Below are positions 25,150 to 33,529 of a DNA stretch of 64,000 bases, in pieces (within the stretch, counting starts at the first letter, position 1; each line of letters begins with the position of its first letter). A model generated the notes under the pieces. The model was not told where the DNA came from. It was given only the letters and a program-made list of their open reading frames with translations, and did no database searches. The DNA is from JBCBSP01 sp964561235 (GTDB taxonomy: Bacteria; Pseudomonadota; Alphaproteobacteria; Caulobacterales; Maricaulaceae): assembly GCA_964561235.1 (NCBI GenBank), contig CAZLOV010000001.1:4400-68399 (forward strand), read 5' to 3'. The position numbers and the translations under genes are program-made.

Positions 25150-25473
25150 ATGGCATTCGACGATCTCGACAAGCGCACCGCTCCGGAAGACTGCACCTCG
25201 ATGGCGCAGGTGCGCGACGGCGTGGACCGTCTCGACCGCGCGCTCGTCAAGCTGATCGCCGAGCGCGCGCGCTACATGGAGGCGGCCGCTCGGATCAAGC
25301 CGAGCCGGGAGGTGGTGCGCGATGAAGCCCGCATCGAGGACGTCCTCTCCAAGGTCCGCGCCGCCGCTGCGGAGGCGGGTCTGCCGATGGGCATAGCCGA
25401 GCCTGTGTGGCGCGAACTGGTCGAGCGTTCGATCGCTTACGAGTTCGACGTCTGGGACGAAACCAAGGGCTGA
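25150..25473 (+). CDS. Chorismate mutase (AroQ class)
   Basis: The 107-residue all-helical protein matches AroQ: VRDGVDRLDRALVKLIAERARYMEAAARIKP, then RDEARIEDVLSKVRAAA and VWRELVERSIAYEF. It converts chorismate to prephenate in Phe/Tyr synthesis; an isochorismate pyruvate-lyase activity is an alternative in this family. It stands alone on the plus strand, and its last 37 bases overlap the convergent Hpt gene. Confidence 0.88.
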   Translation: MAFDDLDKRTAPEDCTSMAQVRDGVDRLDRALVKLIAERARYMEAAARIKPSREVVRDEARIEDVLSKVRAAAAEAGLPMGIAEPVWRELVERSIAYEFDVWDETKG

Positions 25474-25787
25474 ACCTCGGCGCGGAAACGCGCCGCTTCC
25501 ACGCGCATGGCCTCGATACGCTCCGGGTCGAGCGGAGCAAGCTCCGCCTGCGCGCATGATTCGCCAAGCGCCATCGCGCCGATCCCGCGGGCTGCGCCCT
25601 TCAGCGTGTGGGCGGCGGCTTTCCAGCGCTCTTCATCAGAGGCTCCCGCCATCGCTGCGATCTGTCCGTCGATCTGCGCATCGAGCAGACCGATCAGCTC
25701 CGCTTCGAGCGCCGCATCCCCGCCGGTGAAACGCGCAAGATGCGCACGATCGAAAACAGGCGGGGTATCAGCGGTCATCGGGGCCAT
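25437..25787 (-). CDS. Stand-alone Hpt phosphotransfer protein
   Basis: The 116-residue protein has an Hpt domain with the phosphorylatable His in WKAAAHTLKGAARGIGA (about residue 59). It would relay phosphate from a hybrid histidine kinase to a response regulator. No kinase or regulator gene is adjacent, so its partners are unknown. A second ATG at 25778 is possible. It overlaps the chorismate mutase gene tail to tail. Confidence 0.88.
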   Translation of the reverse strand: MAPMTADTPPVFDRAHLARFTGGDAALEAELIGLLDAQIDGQIAAMAGASDEERWKAAAHTLKGAARGIGAMALGESCAQAELAPLDPERIEAMRVEAARFRAEVQPLVSSQTSNS

Positions 25788-25845
25788 CCGGCGGCGGGAC
25801 GCCGGAAGTCTCCCGCGGCCGGGTAAAGATCGCCTTTCCGCAGGC

Positions 25846-26520
25846 TCAGGCGTCTTCCAGCGTCAGAGCAAACAGCAGATAGAACGCGACCGGAACCATC
25901 AACATGGCCGGGATCACCAGCACGGCCGGGCCGAAGACGAGCGCGGCGATCACCGTCACGGCGGCGAGATTGAGCGCGATCCACGGCGCTGCGCGGTGCG
26001 GATCGCGCCCGATCTCGCGCAGCATTCCACCGACCGCCGGCAGGGCGAGCACGCCGCGCGCGGCAAGCGACACCGCCGCGTCAATCCCGCGCGCCGCCCA
26101 AGTGAACGGTGTCGAGAGCTTACGGCCGGGCTTGCGGGCGACGCCCATGATCCACGCCATGGCCAGACCGCTCAGGGCGGGCGCGGCGATGACGCCGGCG
26201 CCCTCGCCCAGCGCAGCCATCCAGACCGAACCGGCTGCGCCCAGCACGATCGAACTTGCCGGCATCGCGCGCAGGAAAAGCCGCGCCGGCCCCCAGAGCG
26301 GGCGCTCCTCGCCGGCGCGTCCGGCCATGGAATTGGCGATGAAGCCCAGGGCCGCGACGAAATGCCAGGCCGCCAGCGGAAGGGACGTCGCCACAAGAGC
26401 GGTGATCACCGGAACATCGAATCCCGGCTTGGGCCCCGGGAAGGCGAACAACCAGAGACCGGCCCAGAGCAGCAGCGGAAACGTCATGAAAAGCCCGAGG
26501 GCGTAGGGGAGGAAACGCAC
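25846..26520 (-). CDS. Multi-pass membrane protein of unknown function
   Basis: The 224-residue product is strongly hydrophobic with about six membrane segments: near residues 5-25, 38-60, 90-125 and 180-220. I do not recognise the family. It starts with GTG at 26520, preceded by AAGGAAAGG. It is not clearly in an operon; the next gene downstream is the Hpt gene, 58 bases away. Confidence 0.7.
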   Translation of the reverse strand: MRFLPYALGLFMTFPLLLWAGLWLFAFPGPKPGFDVPVITALVATSLPLAAWHFVAALGFIANSMAGRAGEERPLWGPARLFLRAMPASSIVLGAAGSVWMAALGEGAGVIAAPALSGLAMAWIMGVARKPGRKLSTPFTWAARGIDAAVSLAARGVLALPAVGGMLREIGRDPHRAAPWIALNLAAVTVIAALVFGPAVLVIPAMLMVPVAFYLLFALTLEDA

Positions 26521-26671
26521 GGCTGACCCTTTCCTTGTATGCGGCGCTTAATTGGCGAAGCGCGGGCGCAACGCCAGTGCGGCGCGAGCGCCCACACCGC
26601 CAATCCGGTTAACCGCGACGGAATCCGCCCGCACGCCGCGTATGACCTTCAAGCGCGCTGAAGGGGGCTGC

Positions 26672-26845
26672 ATGCTGGAGAGCGGGTGGCGTCTCGCCTG
26701 TGTTTTCATCTGCTGGCTCTGCCTCGCCGGCGCTTCGGCCGCCGCGCTCTGGCTCGCCAAGCCGGGAGCGGACACCCACGCGCCGGCGCTGCTGCTCACC
26801 GTCGCGGCGGTTTCGGGGCTTGTGGCGCGAATGCTTCGCGACTGA
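26672..26845 (+). CDS. Small two-segment membrane protein
   Basis: This 57-residue ORF has two hydrophobic stretches (WRLACVFICWLCLAGASAAA and PALLLTVAAVSGLVARML) and a good AAGGGGG ribosome site 4-8 bases before the ATG. A longer frame from 26552 adds basic residues and is less likely. No known family is recognised. It is followed after 24 bases by another small membrane gene on the same strand. Confidence 0.45.
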   Translation: MLESGWRLACVFICWLCLAGASAAALWLAKPGADTHAPALLLTVAAVSGLVARMLRD

Positions 26846-26869
26846 GGCGCAAGCGGCTATAGCGGTCGC

Positions 26870-27154
26870 ATGACCGGCATTCTTCCGATTTCAGTCTCCG
26901 CCATGACCGGACCCGATCTCATCGGATTGGCGGGCGTGGCCTGCATTCTAGGCGCGTTTTTCCTGCTGCAGACGGAAGCCTTCAAATCCGACGACTGGGG
27001 CTATCTCGGGCTCAATCTTGCCGGGGCTGTGCTTCTGATCTTTTCGCTTCTGCACACCTTCAACCTCGCCTCGTTCGTCATCGAGATTTGCTGGCTGGCC
27101 ATCTCCCTGTTCGGGATCGGCAAACGGCTCCTGCGCGGACGACGGCGCTCTTGA
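26870..27154 (+). CDS. Small membrane protein (CBU_0592-like)
   Basis: The 94-residue protein has three hydrophobic segments and the pattern GLAGVACILGAFFLLQTEAF, then GYLGLNLAGAVLLIFSLLHTFNLASFVIEICW, which resembles the CBU_0592-like membrane family of unknown function. It ends in a basic RLLRGRRRS tail. The start may instead be the ATG at 26903. Neither start has a strong ribosome site. Confidence 0.7.
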   Translation: MTGILPISVSAMTGPDLIGLAGVACILGAFFLLQTEAFKSDDWGYLGLNLAGAVLLIFSLLHTFNLASFVIEICWLAISLFGIGKRLLRGRRRS

Positions 27155-27185
27155 CCGCACCGCACCGCCGCGGCTTGATCGCGCC

Positions 27186-27638
27186 ATGACTCTTCTCAAC
27201 CGCTATCGCCAGCGCATCGGCGAAACCGTGCACTCCTCCTGGCTCAGCGTGGATCAGGACCGCGTCAATGCTTTCGCCGACGTGACAGGCGACCACCAGT
27301 TCATTCATGTCGACCCGGAACGCGCCGCGCGGGAAACGCCGTTCGGCGGGCCGATCGCACACGGCTTCCTCACGCTCTCGCTGCTTTCGCAGTTCGCCGG
27401 CGAGGCCCTGCCGCCGTTTCCGGAAAAGGCCATCGGCATCAATTACGGGTTCGAGAAGGTGCGCTTCCTCAAGCCTGTGAAGGTCGGCGCGCGCATCCGC
27501 GGCCGCTTCACGCTGGCGGACGCCGCCGAACGCCGGCCGGGCCAGATCCAGGTTGTCCAGGACAGCGCGGTGGAAATCGAGGGCGAGGATACGCCTGCCC
27601 TCAGCGCGCAGTGGATCTCGCTCGTCGTTGAGGGCTGA
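27186..27638 (+). CDS. MaoC-family (R)-hydratase/dehydratase
   Basis: The 150-residue hotdog protein carries the MaoC hydratase motif FADVTGDHQFIHVD with the catalytic Asp and His, followed by FGGPIAHGFLTLSL. Members hydrate enoyl-CoA or related thioesters in fatty-acid or PHA metabolism. The exact substrate is not clear. It follows the CBU_0592-like gene by 31 bases, but the two functions are not obviously linked. Confidence 0.9.
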   Translation: MTLLNRYRQRIGETVHSSWLSVDQDRVNAFADVTGDHQFIHVDPERAARETPFGGPIAHGFLTLSLLSQFAGEALPPFPEKAIGINYGFEKVRFLKPVKVGARIRGRFTLADAAERRPGQIQVVQDSAVEIEGEDTPALSAQWISLVVEG

Positions 27639-27737
27639 CCACCTTCTTGAAAATCAATCCGCTAGCGAGTCCGGCCCCGGTTTTCCCCAAAATTCCGGCA
27701 CTGCGGCGCATGCGCGCATTGTCCGAACACCGCCAAA

Positions 27738-27752
27738 TTAACCATAATGTAA
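27738..27752 (+). promoter_or_regulatory. CtrA-like half-consensus before a micro-ORF
   Basis: TTAA-N7-GTAA within TTAACCATAATGTAATC lies about 28 bases upstream of a 27-codon ORF with a ribosome site. One half-site deviates, so the assignment is weak. Confidence 0.25.
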
Positions 27753-27779
27753 TCTGTGAGAGGGGTTGGGAGTAAGACA

Positions 27780-27863
27780 ATGGTTCGAGTCGGTTTCACC
27801 CTGCTCTCGACGGCCCTTCTGTTCATTAGCCTGCCCGGATCGGGCTGGGCCGCCGGCCTCTAG
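27780..27863 (+). CDS. Micro-ORF, signal-peptide-like 27-residue peptide
   Basis: A 27-codon frame (MVRVGFTLLSTALLFISLP, then GSGWAAGL) follows GAGAGGGG and ends in TAG inside the 3' end of the convergent marR gene. It has a basic start, a hydrophobic core and an AxA-type end, so it looks like a signal peptide with no mature part or a small membrane peptide. It could be chance; no homologue is known to me. Confidence 0.3.
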   Translation: MVRVGFTLLSTALLFISLPGSGWAAGL

Positions 27864-28345
27864 CCGGGAACAGAAAAGCCCCCCGGGTCGTCGGCGAGCG
27901 CATCGGCGCGGTCTTCAAGGCGCTGAAGCAGCGCCATGAGCGTTGCGCGCTCATCCTTGCTGAAATCCGCGAGCAGAGCGCGCTCATAGGCGATCGCCAG
28001 CGGGGCGACCTCGTCATAGATCGAGCGGCCTTCCACCGTGAGCGACACATCCGCGGCGCGCCGGTCGCGCACGCGGCGCGTCCGCCGCACAAGGCCGCGC
28101 GAATCCAGAGCGCGAAGCGCACGGCTGACGCCGACCTTATCCATGGCGGTGGCCTCGCAAAGCGCCTGCGCGGTCAGCGGCTGGGTCTCGCCAAGCACGG
28201 CGATGATCCGCCATTCCGGAATGCTGAGCGCAAAACGCGACTGGTAGGCGCGCGCAATGACGCCGCTCGCCTTGTTGGAGGCGATCGAGAGACGATACGG
28301 CAGGTAGGCCGCAAGCCTGAGGCCTGCGGGATCGTCGTCACCCAT
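27860..28345 (-). CDS. MarR-family regulator
   Basis: The 161-residue protein has the MarR winged helix: IPEWRIIAVLGETQPLTAQALCEATAMDKVGVSRALRALDSRGLVRR and the wing RDRRAADVSLT. It is divergent from the maleylacetoacetate isomerase gene with 86 bases between starts, which suggests it may control that gene, perhaps in response to aromatic compounds. That regulatory link is inferred from position only. Confidence 0.9.
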   Translation of the reverse strand: MGDDDPAGLRLAAYLPYRLSIASNKASGVIARAYQSRFALSIPEWRIIAVLGETQPLTAQALCEATAMDKVGVSRALRALDSRGLVRRTRRVRDRRAADVSLTVEGRSIYDEVAPLAIAYERALLADFSKDERATLMALLQRLEDRADALADDPGGFSVPG

Positions 28346-28431
28346 GCGCGCCTTCCCCTCGCCTGAGCGGTTGCAGCCGCAGCCCGCTGGAATAGTGTCG
28401 GCCGAAACTAGTCAGGAGCGCCGCCCTCGTC

Positions 28432-29094
28432 ATGTCCCCAGACCTTACCCTGCACGGCTATTTCCGCTCCGGTACGAGCTATCGCGTTCGCATCGCCCTG
28501 AACTTCAAGGGCCTCGCCTATGAGCAGGTCGCCGTGGACCTTGTCGGCGGCGCGCACCGCGATGCGGCCTATTCGGCGCTCAACCCGCAAAAGCTGGTGC
28601 CGGCGCTTCAGGCCGGCGGCGAAGTGCTCACCCAGAGCCCGGCCATCCTTGAGTGGATCGAAGAGACCTGGCCCGAGCCGCCGCTCCTTCCCGCCGAACC
28701 GTTTGCAAGGGCGCGCGTGCGCGCGGCGTCCGCCGCTGTCGGATGCGACATTCATCCGCTGCAGAACCTGCGCGTGCTGAACAAGGTGAAGGCGGATTTC
28801 GGCCAGGACCAGCACGGCGCGCTCGCCTGGGCGCGCTGGTTCATCGCGCGCGGCTTCGAGGCGCTCGAACAGCTCTATGCGCGCGAATCCCAACGCCGCA
28901 GCGAGACCGGGCCGTTCTATCTCGGCGAGACCGTCTCCATGACGGAGGTCTATCTCGTGCCGCAGATGTTCAACGCGCGCCGCTTTGAGCTGGACCTGTC
29001 GCCCTATCCGCGCCTGACGGCCGCCGACCAGGCCGCCCAGGCCTTGCCGGCTTTCGCCGCCGCTCACCCCTCCAGGCAGGCGGACGCGCGCTGA
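28432..29094 (+). CDS. maiA: Maleylacetoacetate isomerase (zeta-class GST)
   Basis: The 220-residue protein has the zeta GST N-terminus LHGYFRSGTSYRVRIALNFKGLAYEQ, with the Ser-rich active site, then NPQKLVPALQ and LTQSPAILEWIEETWPEPPLLP. The C-terminal domain has GCDIHPLQNLRVL and a Q-W-A-R-W-like AWARWFIARGFEALE region. It isomerises maleylacetoacetate to fumarylacetoacetate in tyrosine catabolism. Other genes of that pathway are not in the window. Confidence 0.9.
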   Translation: MSPDLTLHGYFRSGTSYRVRIALNFKGLAYEQVAVDLVGGAHRDAAYSALNPQKLVPALQAGGEVLTQSPAILEWIEETWPEPPLLPAEPFARARVRAASAAVGCDIHPLQNLRVLNKVKADFGQDQHGALAWARWFIARGFEALEQLYARESQRRSETGPFYLGETVSMTEVYLVPQMFNARRFELDLSPYPRLTAADQAAQALPAFAAAHPSRQADAR

Positions 29095-30291
29095 TCAGCG
29101 CCGGATCGGCTGCAGCGATCCGTAGGTGAGGCTGCGCCAGAGCCACTCCATCGGCCCGTAGCGGAACATCGAAAGCCAGAGCGGCGACCAGATCAGCTGC
29201 AACACCCACACGCCCAGCACGATTGCAACCTGCCCGCTGCGCTCAACCGTGCCGAACAGGCCAAGCCCCGGAGTTCCCACGAAGATCAGCGTGAAGATCA
29301 GCGACTGGCTCAGATAGTTCGTGAACGCCATGCGGCCGGTCGCGGCGAACGGCGCCTGGATCGCGCGGGCGAGCGGCCCGGCCGCCTTCGCCAGCAGCAT
29401 GACAAGGCAGGCGTAGCCGTAGGCGATCACAAGGCTGGAGACGAAGCCGGTGCTCATATGCACCCAGAGTTGCTGCGGCGCAAAGCCGGAGCCTGCGGCG
29501 TGACCCGCGCCCCAGCCGGCCAGGGCGAAGCCCGGAACAAGGGTGACCGCTGCGCCCGCAAGGTAGTGAAGGACGGACTTCTGCGCGGTCAGGAAGCCGG
29601 TCTTGTACAGCGCCATGCCGATGAGCATCACGCCCAGCAGCCGTGGTCCGAAAAACGGGATGTTGCCGAGATAGCCGATTACCGCGACCAGCGCGTTGTC
29701 GCCCAGCCGGTTGAGAAAGCCCGCCTGGTAGCGGGCGACGACATCGGCGAGCGCATCCGGCGCCAGCGCGAGCCCCATCGTCTCCGGGGCGGTGTCGGGC
29801 GGGAAAATCATGAAGGCGGCGAAAGAGCCGATCGTCAGAAGCGCGCTGATGGCGATGAACCCCGCCCCGGCCAGAAACAGGGTCCTGGGTTGGCGCTTGC
29901 GGAACAATACGGCGATCAGCCCGATGACGGCGTAAGGCAGAAGGATGTCGCCGTACCAGATGATGAAACCGTGGATCGCCCCGAAAAGCATGAGCCAGAG
30001 CATGCGCCGGACATGCGGGCGCGCCACCGCCTCCCCTTCTCCTGCAAACAGCAGGATCCCGGCGCCGAAGAGGGCGGAGAACAGGGTGATGAACTTGAAC
30101 TCGAAAAAGGCGTGCATGAGCATCCAGACATGCAGGTTCGCGCCTTCGAGGCTCATCATGGCCGGCGGATAGATGCCGGCCTGATAGATCATGGCGAAGT
30201 ACTGCACGTTGACCATCGCGATGCCGAGCACCGCGAACCCGCGCAGCAGGTCGAGACTTTCAAAGCGGTCTACGCGGGCGCCGGCCTGCAT
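29095..30291 (-). CDS. DUF418 (YeiB-like) membrane protein
   Basis: The 398-residue protein begins DRFESLDLLRGFAVLGIAMVN, the entry motif of DUF418/YeiB proteins. It has about ten hydrophobic segments and the C-terminal AFTNYLSQSLIFTLIF and PLWLSMFRYGPMEWLWRSLTYG conserved in the family. Function is unclear; these proteins are often taken as transporters or acyltransferase-like. Two palindromes lie just upstream (30344-30406). Confidence 0.9.
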   Translation of the reverse strand: MQAGARVDRFESLDLLRGFAVLGIAMVNVQYFAMIYQAGIYPPAMMSLEGANLHVWMLMHAFFEFKFITLFSALFGAGILLFAGEGEAVARPHVRRMLWLMLFGAIHGFIIWYGDILLPYAVIGLIAVLFRKRQPRTLFLAGAGFIAISALLTIGSFAAFMIFPPDTAPETMGLALAPDALADVVARYQAGFLNRLGDNALVAVIGYLGNIPFFGPRLLGVMLIGMALYKTGFLTAQKSVLHYLAGAAVTLVPGFALAGWGAGHAAGSGFAPQQLWVHMSTGFVSSLVIAYGYACLVMLLAKAAGPLARAIQAPFAATGRMAFTNYLSQSLIFTLIFVGTPGLGLFGTVERSGQVAIVLGVWVLQLIWSPLWLSMFRYGPMEWLWRSLTYGSLQPIRR

Positions 30292-30343
30292 GGTGATGTC
30301 CCCCTGGCGTCATCAGCGGCGACTATGCTGACCTGCCGCGTCG

Positions 30344-30406
30344 CGTTTGCAAACGGCCCCTGCGCGGTATCTTACGAAGAATTCATGCGCGAACCGTCCG
30401 GTTCGC
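30344..30406. repeat. Two palindromes upstream of the DUF418 gene
   Basis: CGTTTGCAAACG (30344-30355) is a perfect 12-base palindrome. GCGAACCG-TC-CGGTTCGC (30389-30406) has perfect 8-base arms. Both lie in the gap between the DUF418 gene (minus) and a small plus-strand ORF, so they may be operators or a transcription stop. Confidence 0.4.
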
Positions 30407-30472
30407 CTTGAAGTCGAAGGCTCCAGCAGGCAAAAGCATGTCTGGACAGGTCACATCCATAGGGCTTTCTCC

Positions 30473-30715
30473 ATGCTCGGCTTCTTTTTCGATCTCCTGC
30501 ACGCCATCGCCGCCGGCGCTGTCGCCGTGCTCGGGCTCGGCTATGACCGGGATCCGGAGGACTGCGCGCGGATGTCGCTGCTCGGGCAGGCCCAGCTCAT
30601 TTCCTACGAGCCTGGAACGTCGCCCGCGGCGGAGCCGGGCGAGCACGCCGGCTTCGAGGCCGTGTCGTGCGAGGACGAAAAGCCCCGCCGGCCGCGCGCT
30701 CCGGCGTCGATCTGA
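30473..30715 (+). CDS. Small hypothetical protein
   Basis: This 80-residue ORF begins MLGFFFDLLHAIAAGAVAVLGLG, a hydrophobic segment, then a charged tail rich in Glu and Pro. It could be a small membrane protein. An alternative longer frame starts at 30347. There is no strong ribosome site and no family match, so it may not be real. Confidence 0.35.
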   Translation: MLGFFFDLLHAIAAGAVAVLGLGYDRDPEDCARMSLLGQAQLISYEPGTSPAAEPGEHAGFEAVSCEDEKPRRPRAPASI

Positions 30716-30790
30716 GCGCTGTCTCCGTCCGGCTGACTCGCGCTTCGTCTTGATGAAGTGTTTCTAAGGCGTTATCGCCAAAAGTCTGTC

Positions 30791-32906
30791 ATGATTCAGG
30801 CTTCGGCGGCGGCGTACTCCAACCGCGCCCCGCCGCGGAAGGATGCGGACCCGATGCCCAAGGACGACGCCAGCACCGCCGCACGCCCGCGCGAGCTCGG
30901 GGGCGAAACGCATCCCAGCCGCGTGCGCGCGCTGGCCCCGGTTCCGCGCGACGAGGCCGGCGACCCTGCACCCGACGCCCGGCCCGACCGCGCCGGGGCC
31001 TGGCTGCCGCTCGCAGGCGCGGCTGCGGCGGCGCTGTGGATCGGCGGATCGGCCGCCTACCTGTTCGGCTATTACGCCGGCGTCGCGTTGTCGGAAATTC
31101 CGCCCGCCCAGATCGCCGGCGTCGCCATGGTCGTCGCCGCGCCTGCGCTCCTGTTCGCGCTCGCGGGCTTCCTGGGCCGCGAGGTGGCGCGGGCCGCCGC
31201 GCGCGGCCGCGCGATGGAGCAGGCCCTGCTTCAGCTGACCGACCCCGGGCGCCGGGCCGAAGACGGGGTGCGCACGCTTGCCGGCGCGGTCTCCGTTGAA
31301 ATCGACCGGGTCAACGCCGCCATGGAAAGCGCGCTCGCGCGCCTCGCCGCCATGGAGGAGGTCATCGCCCACCATGCCGAGACGCTGGAGACCACGACGG
31401 CCCAGGGACGCGAACGCGCGGAGGACCTCGTCACGAATCTGCGCCGCGAACGCGAGCGCATCGCCGACGTCGCCGACAGCCTTGACGACAAGGCCGCGCT
31501 GATCGCCGCCGCCATCCAGGACCAGTCGCGCATGGTCGCCGCCGCCGCGGAACTGGCCGAAGCGCGCGTGAAGGACGCTGAGGACCGTCTGGACGCCGCC
31601 GCCGAAGGACTGCGCGGGGCGGGCGAAGCTGTCGCCGACGCGGGCGACCGCGCGGCGGAAGCCGTCGACCTTCGCGCGCGCCATCTTACGCAGGCGGCTG
31701 AAAGCCTCTCGGATCGCACCAGCGATCTTGAGAAGGCCTACCAGCTTCATGCGGACCGGATGCGGGAGGCGGGCGACGCCTTGCAGGCCGAGCATGGGAA
31801 AATCGCCGCCGCCTTCGATTTCCACAAGGCGGAGCTGGACGCCATGACGCGCACCGCCGGCGAAGGCGCAGACCGGCTGCGCGACGCCGCCAGCGACGGC
31901 GCAGCGGCCTTCACCACCGCCGTGGAGAGCGCGATCGCGCGCGCCCAGGATCTCGCCGACGCCGTTCGCCGCGAAAGCGAAGAGGCCGCCCGCGACCATG
32001 AGAAGGCCCTTGCGCGGCTGGAGATCGCCGCCGAAGCCGCGCGTGCGGCCGCCGACGAAGCTGCAACCCGCTTCGCCGAGCAGGCCGAGATCTTCCGGAC
32101 GGTGCGGGCGCTTTCGGGGCGCGTGCCCCCNNNNNNNNNNGCAGGCCGAGACGGCTGAGGAAACGCTCGAGCGCATCAATGAGGCGGGCTTCAAGGCCGG
32201 CCGCCTCGCCGATGACCGGTTTCAGGAGCGTCTCGAAGAGGCGCGCACCCTCACCCAGCGCGCTCAGGAGGCCGCCGACAGCGCGGGCGAGGCCGTGCGC
32301 AAGCGCCTTACGGAGACCATCGAAAGCGCCAAGCGCGAAAGCGAGCGTATCGAGCGCATCCTCGCGGAACACCGCGAAGCGCTGGCCGGCGCGCCGGAGA
32401 CGGCGCGCGAGACGGTGCGCGCGATTGAGGAGGTCATGAAAACCGGTCTCGACGAAATCGTGCGCTCGGCGGCGGACGCCTCTGAAAGCACCAAAGAGAT
32501 CGACGCGCTTTTCCAGGCCCGGGTGCGTCAGAACTATGAGCTCCTGTCGGACTTCATGCTGCGCATGGGCGCCGTCGCCGGCGGCCGCAAACCGCTCGAG
32601 ATCGCCGCCGACGAGGTGCCCGATCCGTTCAGTTCACGCGCGCCCCAGCCGCGTCCGGCATCGGAAACCGGCGACACGCCGCCTGACGACGCCGCCGGCG
32701 CCGGCCGGGCCGAACCGCAGCCGGACGCCTCGAGCGCGAGCGCGGGGTCCGACGCGCAGAGCCGGGCGGACGAAAGGCGCGCCGCCGGGGGCTGGCGGTG
32801 GAAAGACCTCCTCGCCAACATGGACGCTGAAAACGCCGATGCGCCCGCGGAAGGCGGCTCGGACGAAACGCCGCGCGCCCGCGCGCGCCGCCGCAACGAC
32901 CGCTAG
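30791..32906 (+). CDS. TipN-like polarity protein: two membrane segments plus long coiled coil, split by an N gap
   Basis: The N-terminal half has two membrane segments (around residues 75-100 and 110-140). A very long Ala/Glu/Arg-rich coiled coil follows (EIDRVNAAMESALARLAAMEEVIAHH onward), continuing past the N run at 32131-32140 into ERINEAGFKAGRLADDRF and LFQARVRQNYELLSDFMLRMG. This plan resembles Caulobacter TipN, the new-pole landmark protein. The frame changes at the gap, but in-frame continuation requires a missing length divisible by three. The start is uncertain (30758 GTG, 30791 or 30854 ATG). Confidence 0.6.
32131..32140. other. Assembly gap (10 N) inside the TipN-like gene
   Basis: Ten N bases interrupt a continuous coiled-coil gene. 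The upstream frame ends two bases into a codon and the downstream frame resumes with one leftover base, so the true missing length should be a multiple of three. Ten is therefore a placeholder. Confidence 0.9.
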
Positions 32907-33529
32907 GTCTCCGTTTCGGGAAGGGTTTCCGCGATCCAGCCGGCAAGGTCTTGCGCGGCTTCCGCCGAGGCCTGTTCGAACGCGGTCACAATTGCGGACG
33001 CGCGCTCTGCGGAGGCTCGCGATTGCGCCTGGAAATTGCGCGCGGCGACGAGCCGGCGCGTGTCCCCATCCACGAGCCGCGCGCGCAGCGAGACGGTCGC
33101 CTCCGGCGCGCCTTCGCCGATATCGCGCGCTTCGAAGGCGCGCAGGTCCAGCCGCAGCTGATAGCGCGCCTCCACGCCGTCGTCCGGACGCGCGCCGGTG
33201 AGGCCCGGATGGGCGTCGAGCGCATCGAGCACCAGCGCCTGGACCAGATCCGGCGCAGGCGAGGCCCAGCTGGTGTTCGCAATATAGGCGATGCGTCCGC
33301 CTTCATAGGACAGCGCGATGCGATCGGTGGTCAGAGCGCGCGGCGCCAGCGGCCGGTCGACGGAGATCACCGGCGCGCCGGGCGCAGCGGCCTCGCGCGC
33401 GGTCGGCGGAAGCTCAAGCCGGTAGATCGTGCTCGGCTCGGCTTCCGGCAGAAGCGAGATGCAGCCCGACAGGGACAGAATGCAGGCGCACGCGGCGGCG
33501 GCGCTTGTGAGCAGGCGGGCCGGGATCAT
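32903..33529 (-). CDS. ABC-type transport auxiliary lipoprotein (PqiC/LptE-like, DUF330-type)
   Basis: The 208-residue protein has a lipoprotein signal with lipobox LSGC near residue 22. The ABC-type transport auxiliary domain follows: YRLELPPTARE, ISVDRPLAPRALTTDRIALSYEG and YIANTSWASPAPDLVQALVLDAL. It ends the MCE transport operon with mlaD, mlaF and mlaE, overlapping mlaD by 4 bases, and probably links the system to the outer membrane. Confidence 0.88.
   Translation of the reverse strand: MIPARLLTSAAAACACILSLSGCISLLPEAEPSTIYRLELPPTAREAAAPGAPVISVDRPLAPRALTTDRIALSYEGGRIAYIANTSWASPAPDLVQALVLDALDAHPGLTGARPDDGVEARYQLRLDLRAFEARDIGEGAPEATVSLRARLVDGDTRRLVAARNFQAQSRASAERASAIVTAFEQASAEAAQDLAGWIAETLPETET

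Noticed and set aside
31998..32906. Frameshift pseudogene at the coiled-coil protein
   Set aside because: The frame change falls exactly on a 10-N placeholder and the coiled coil continues on both sides.
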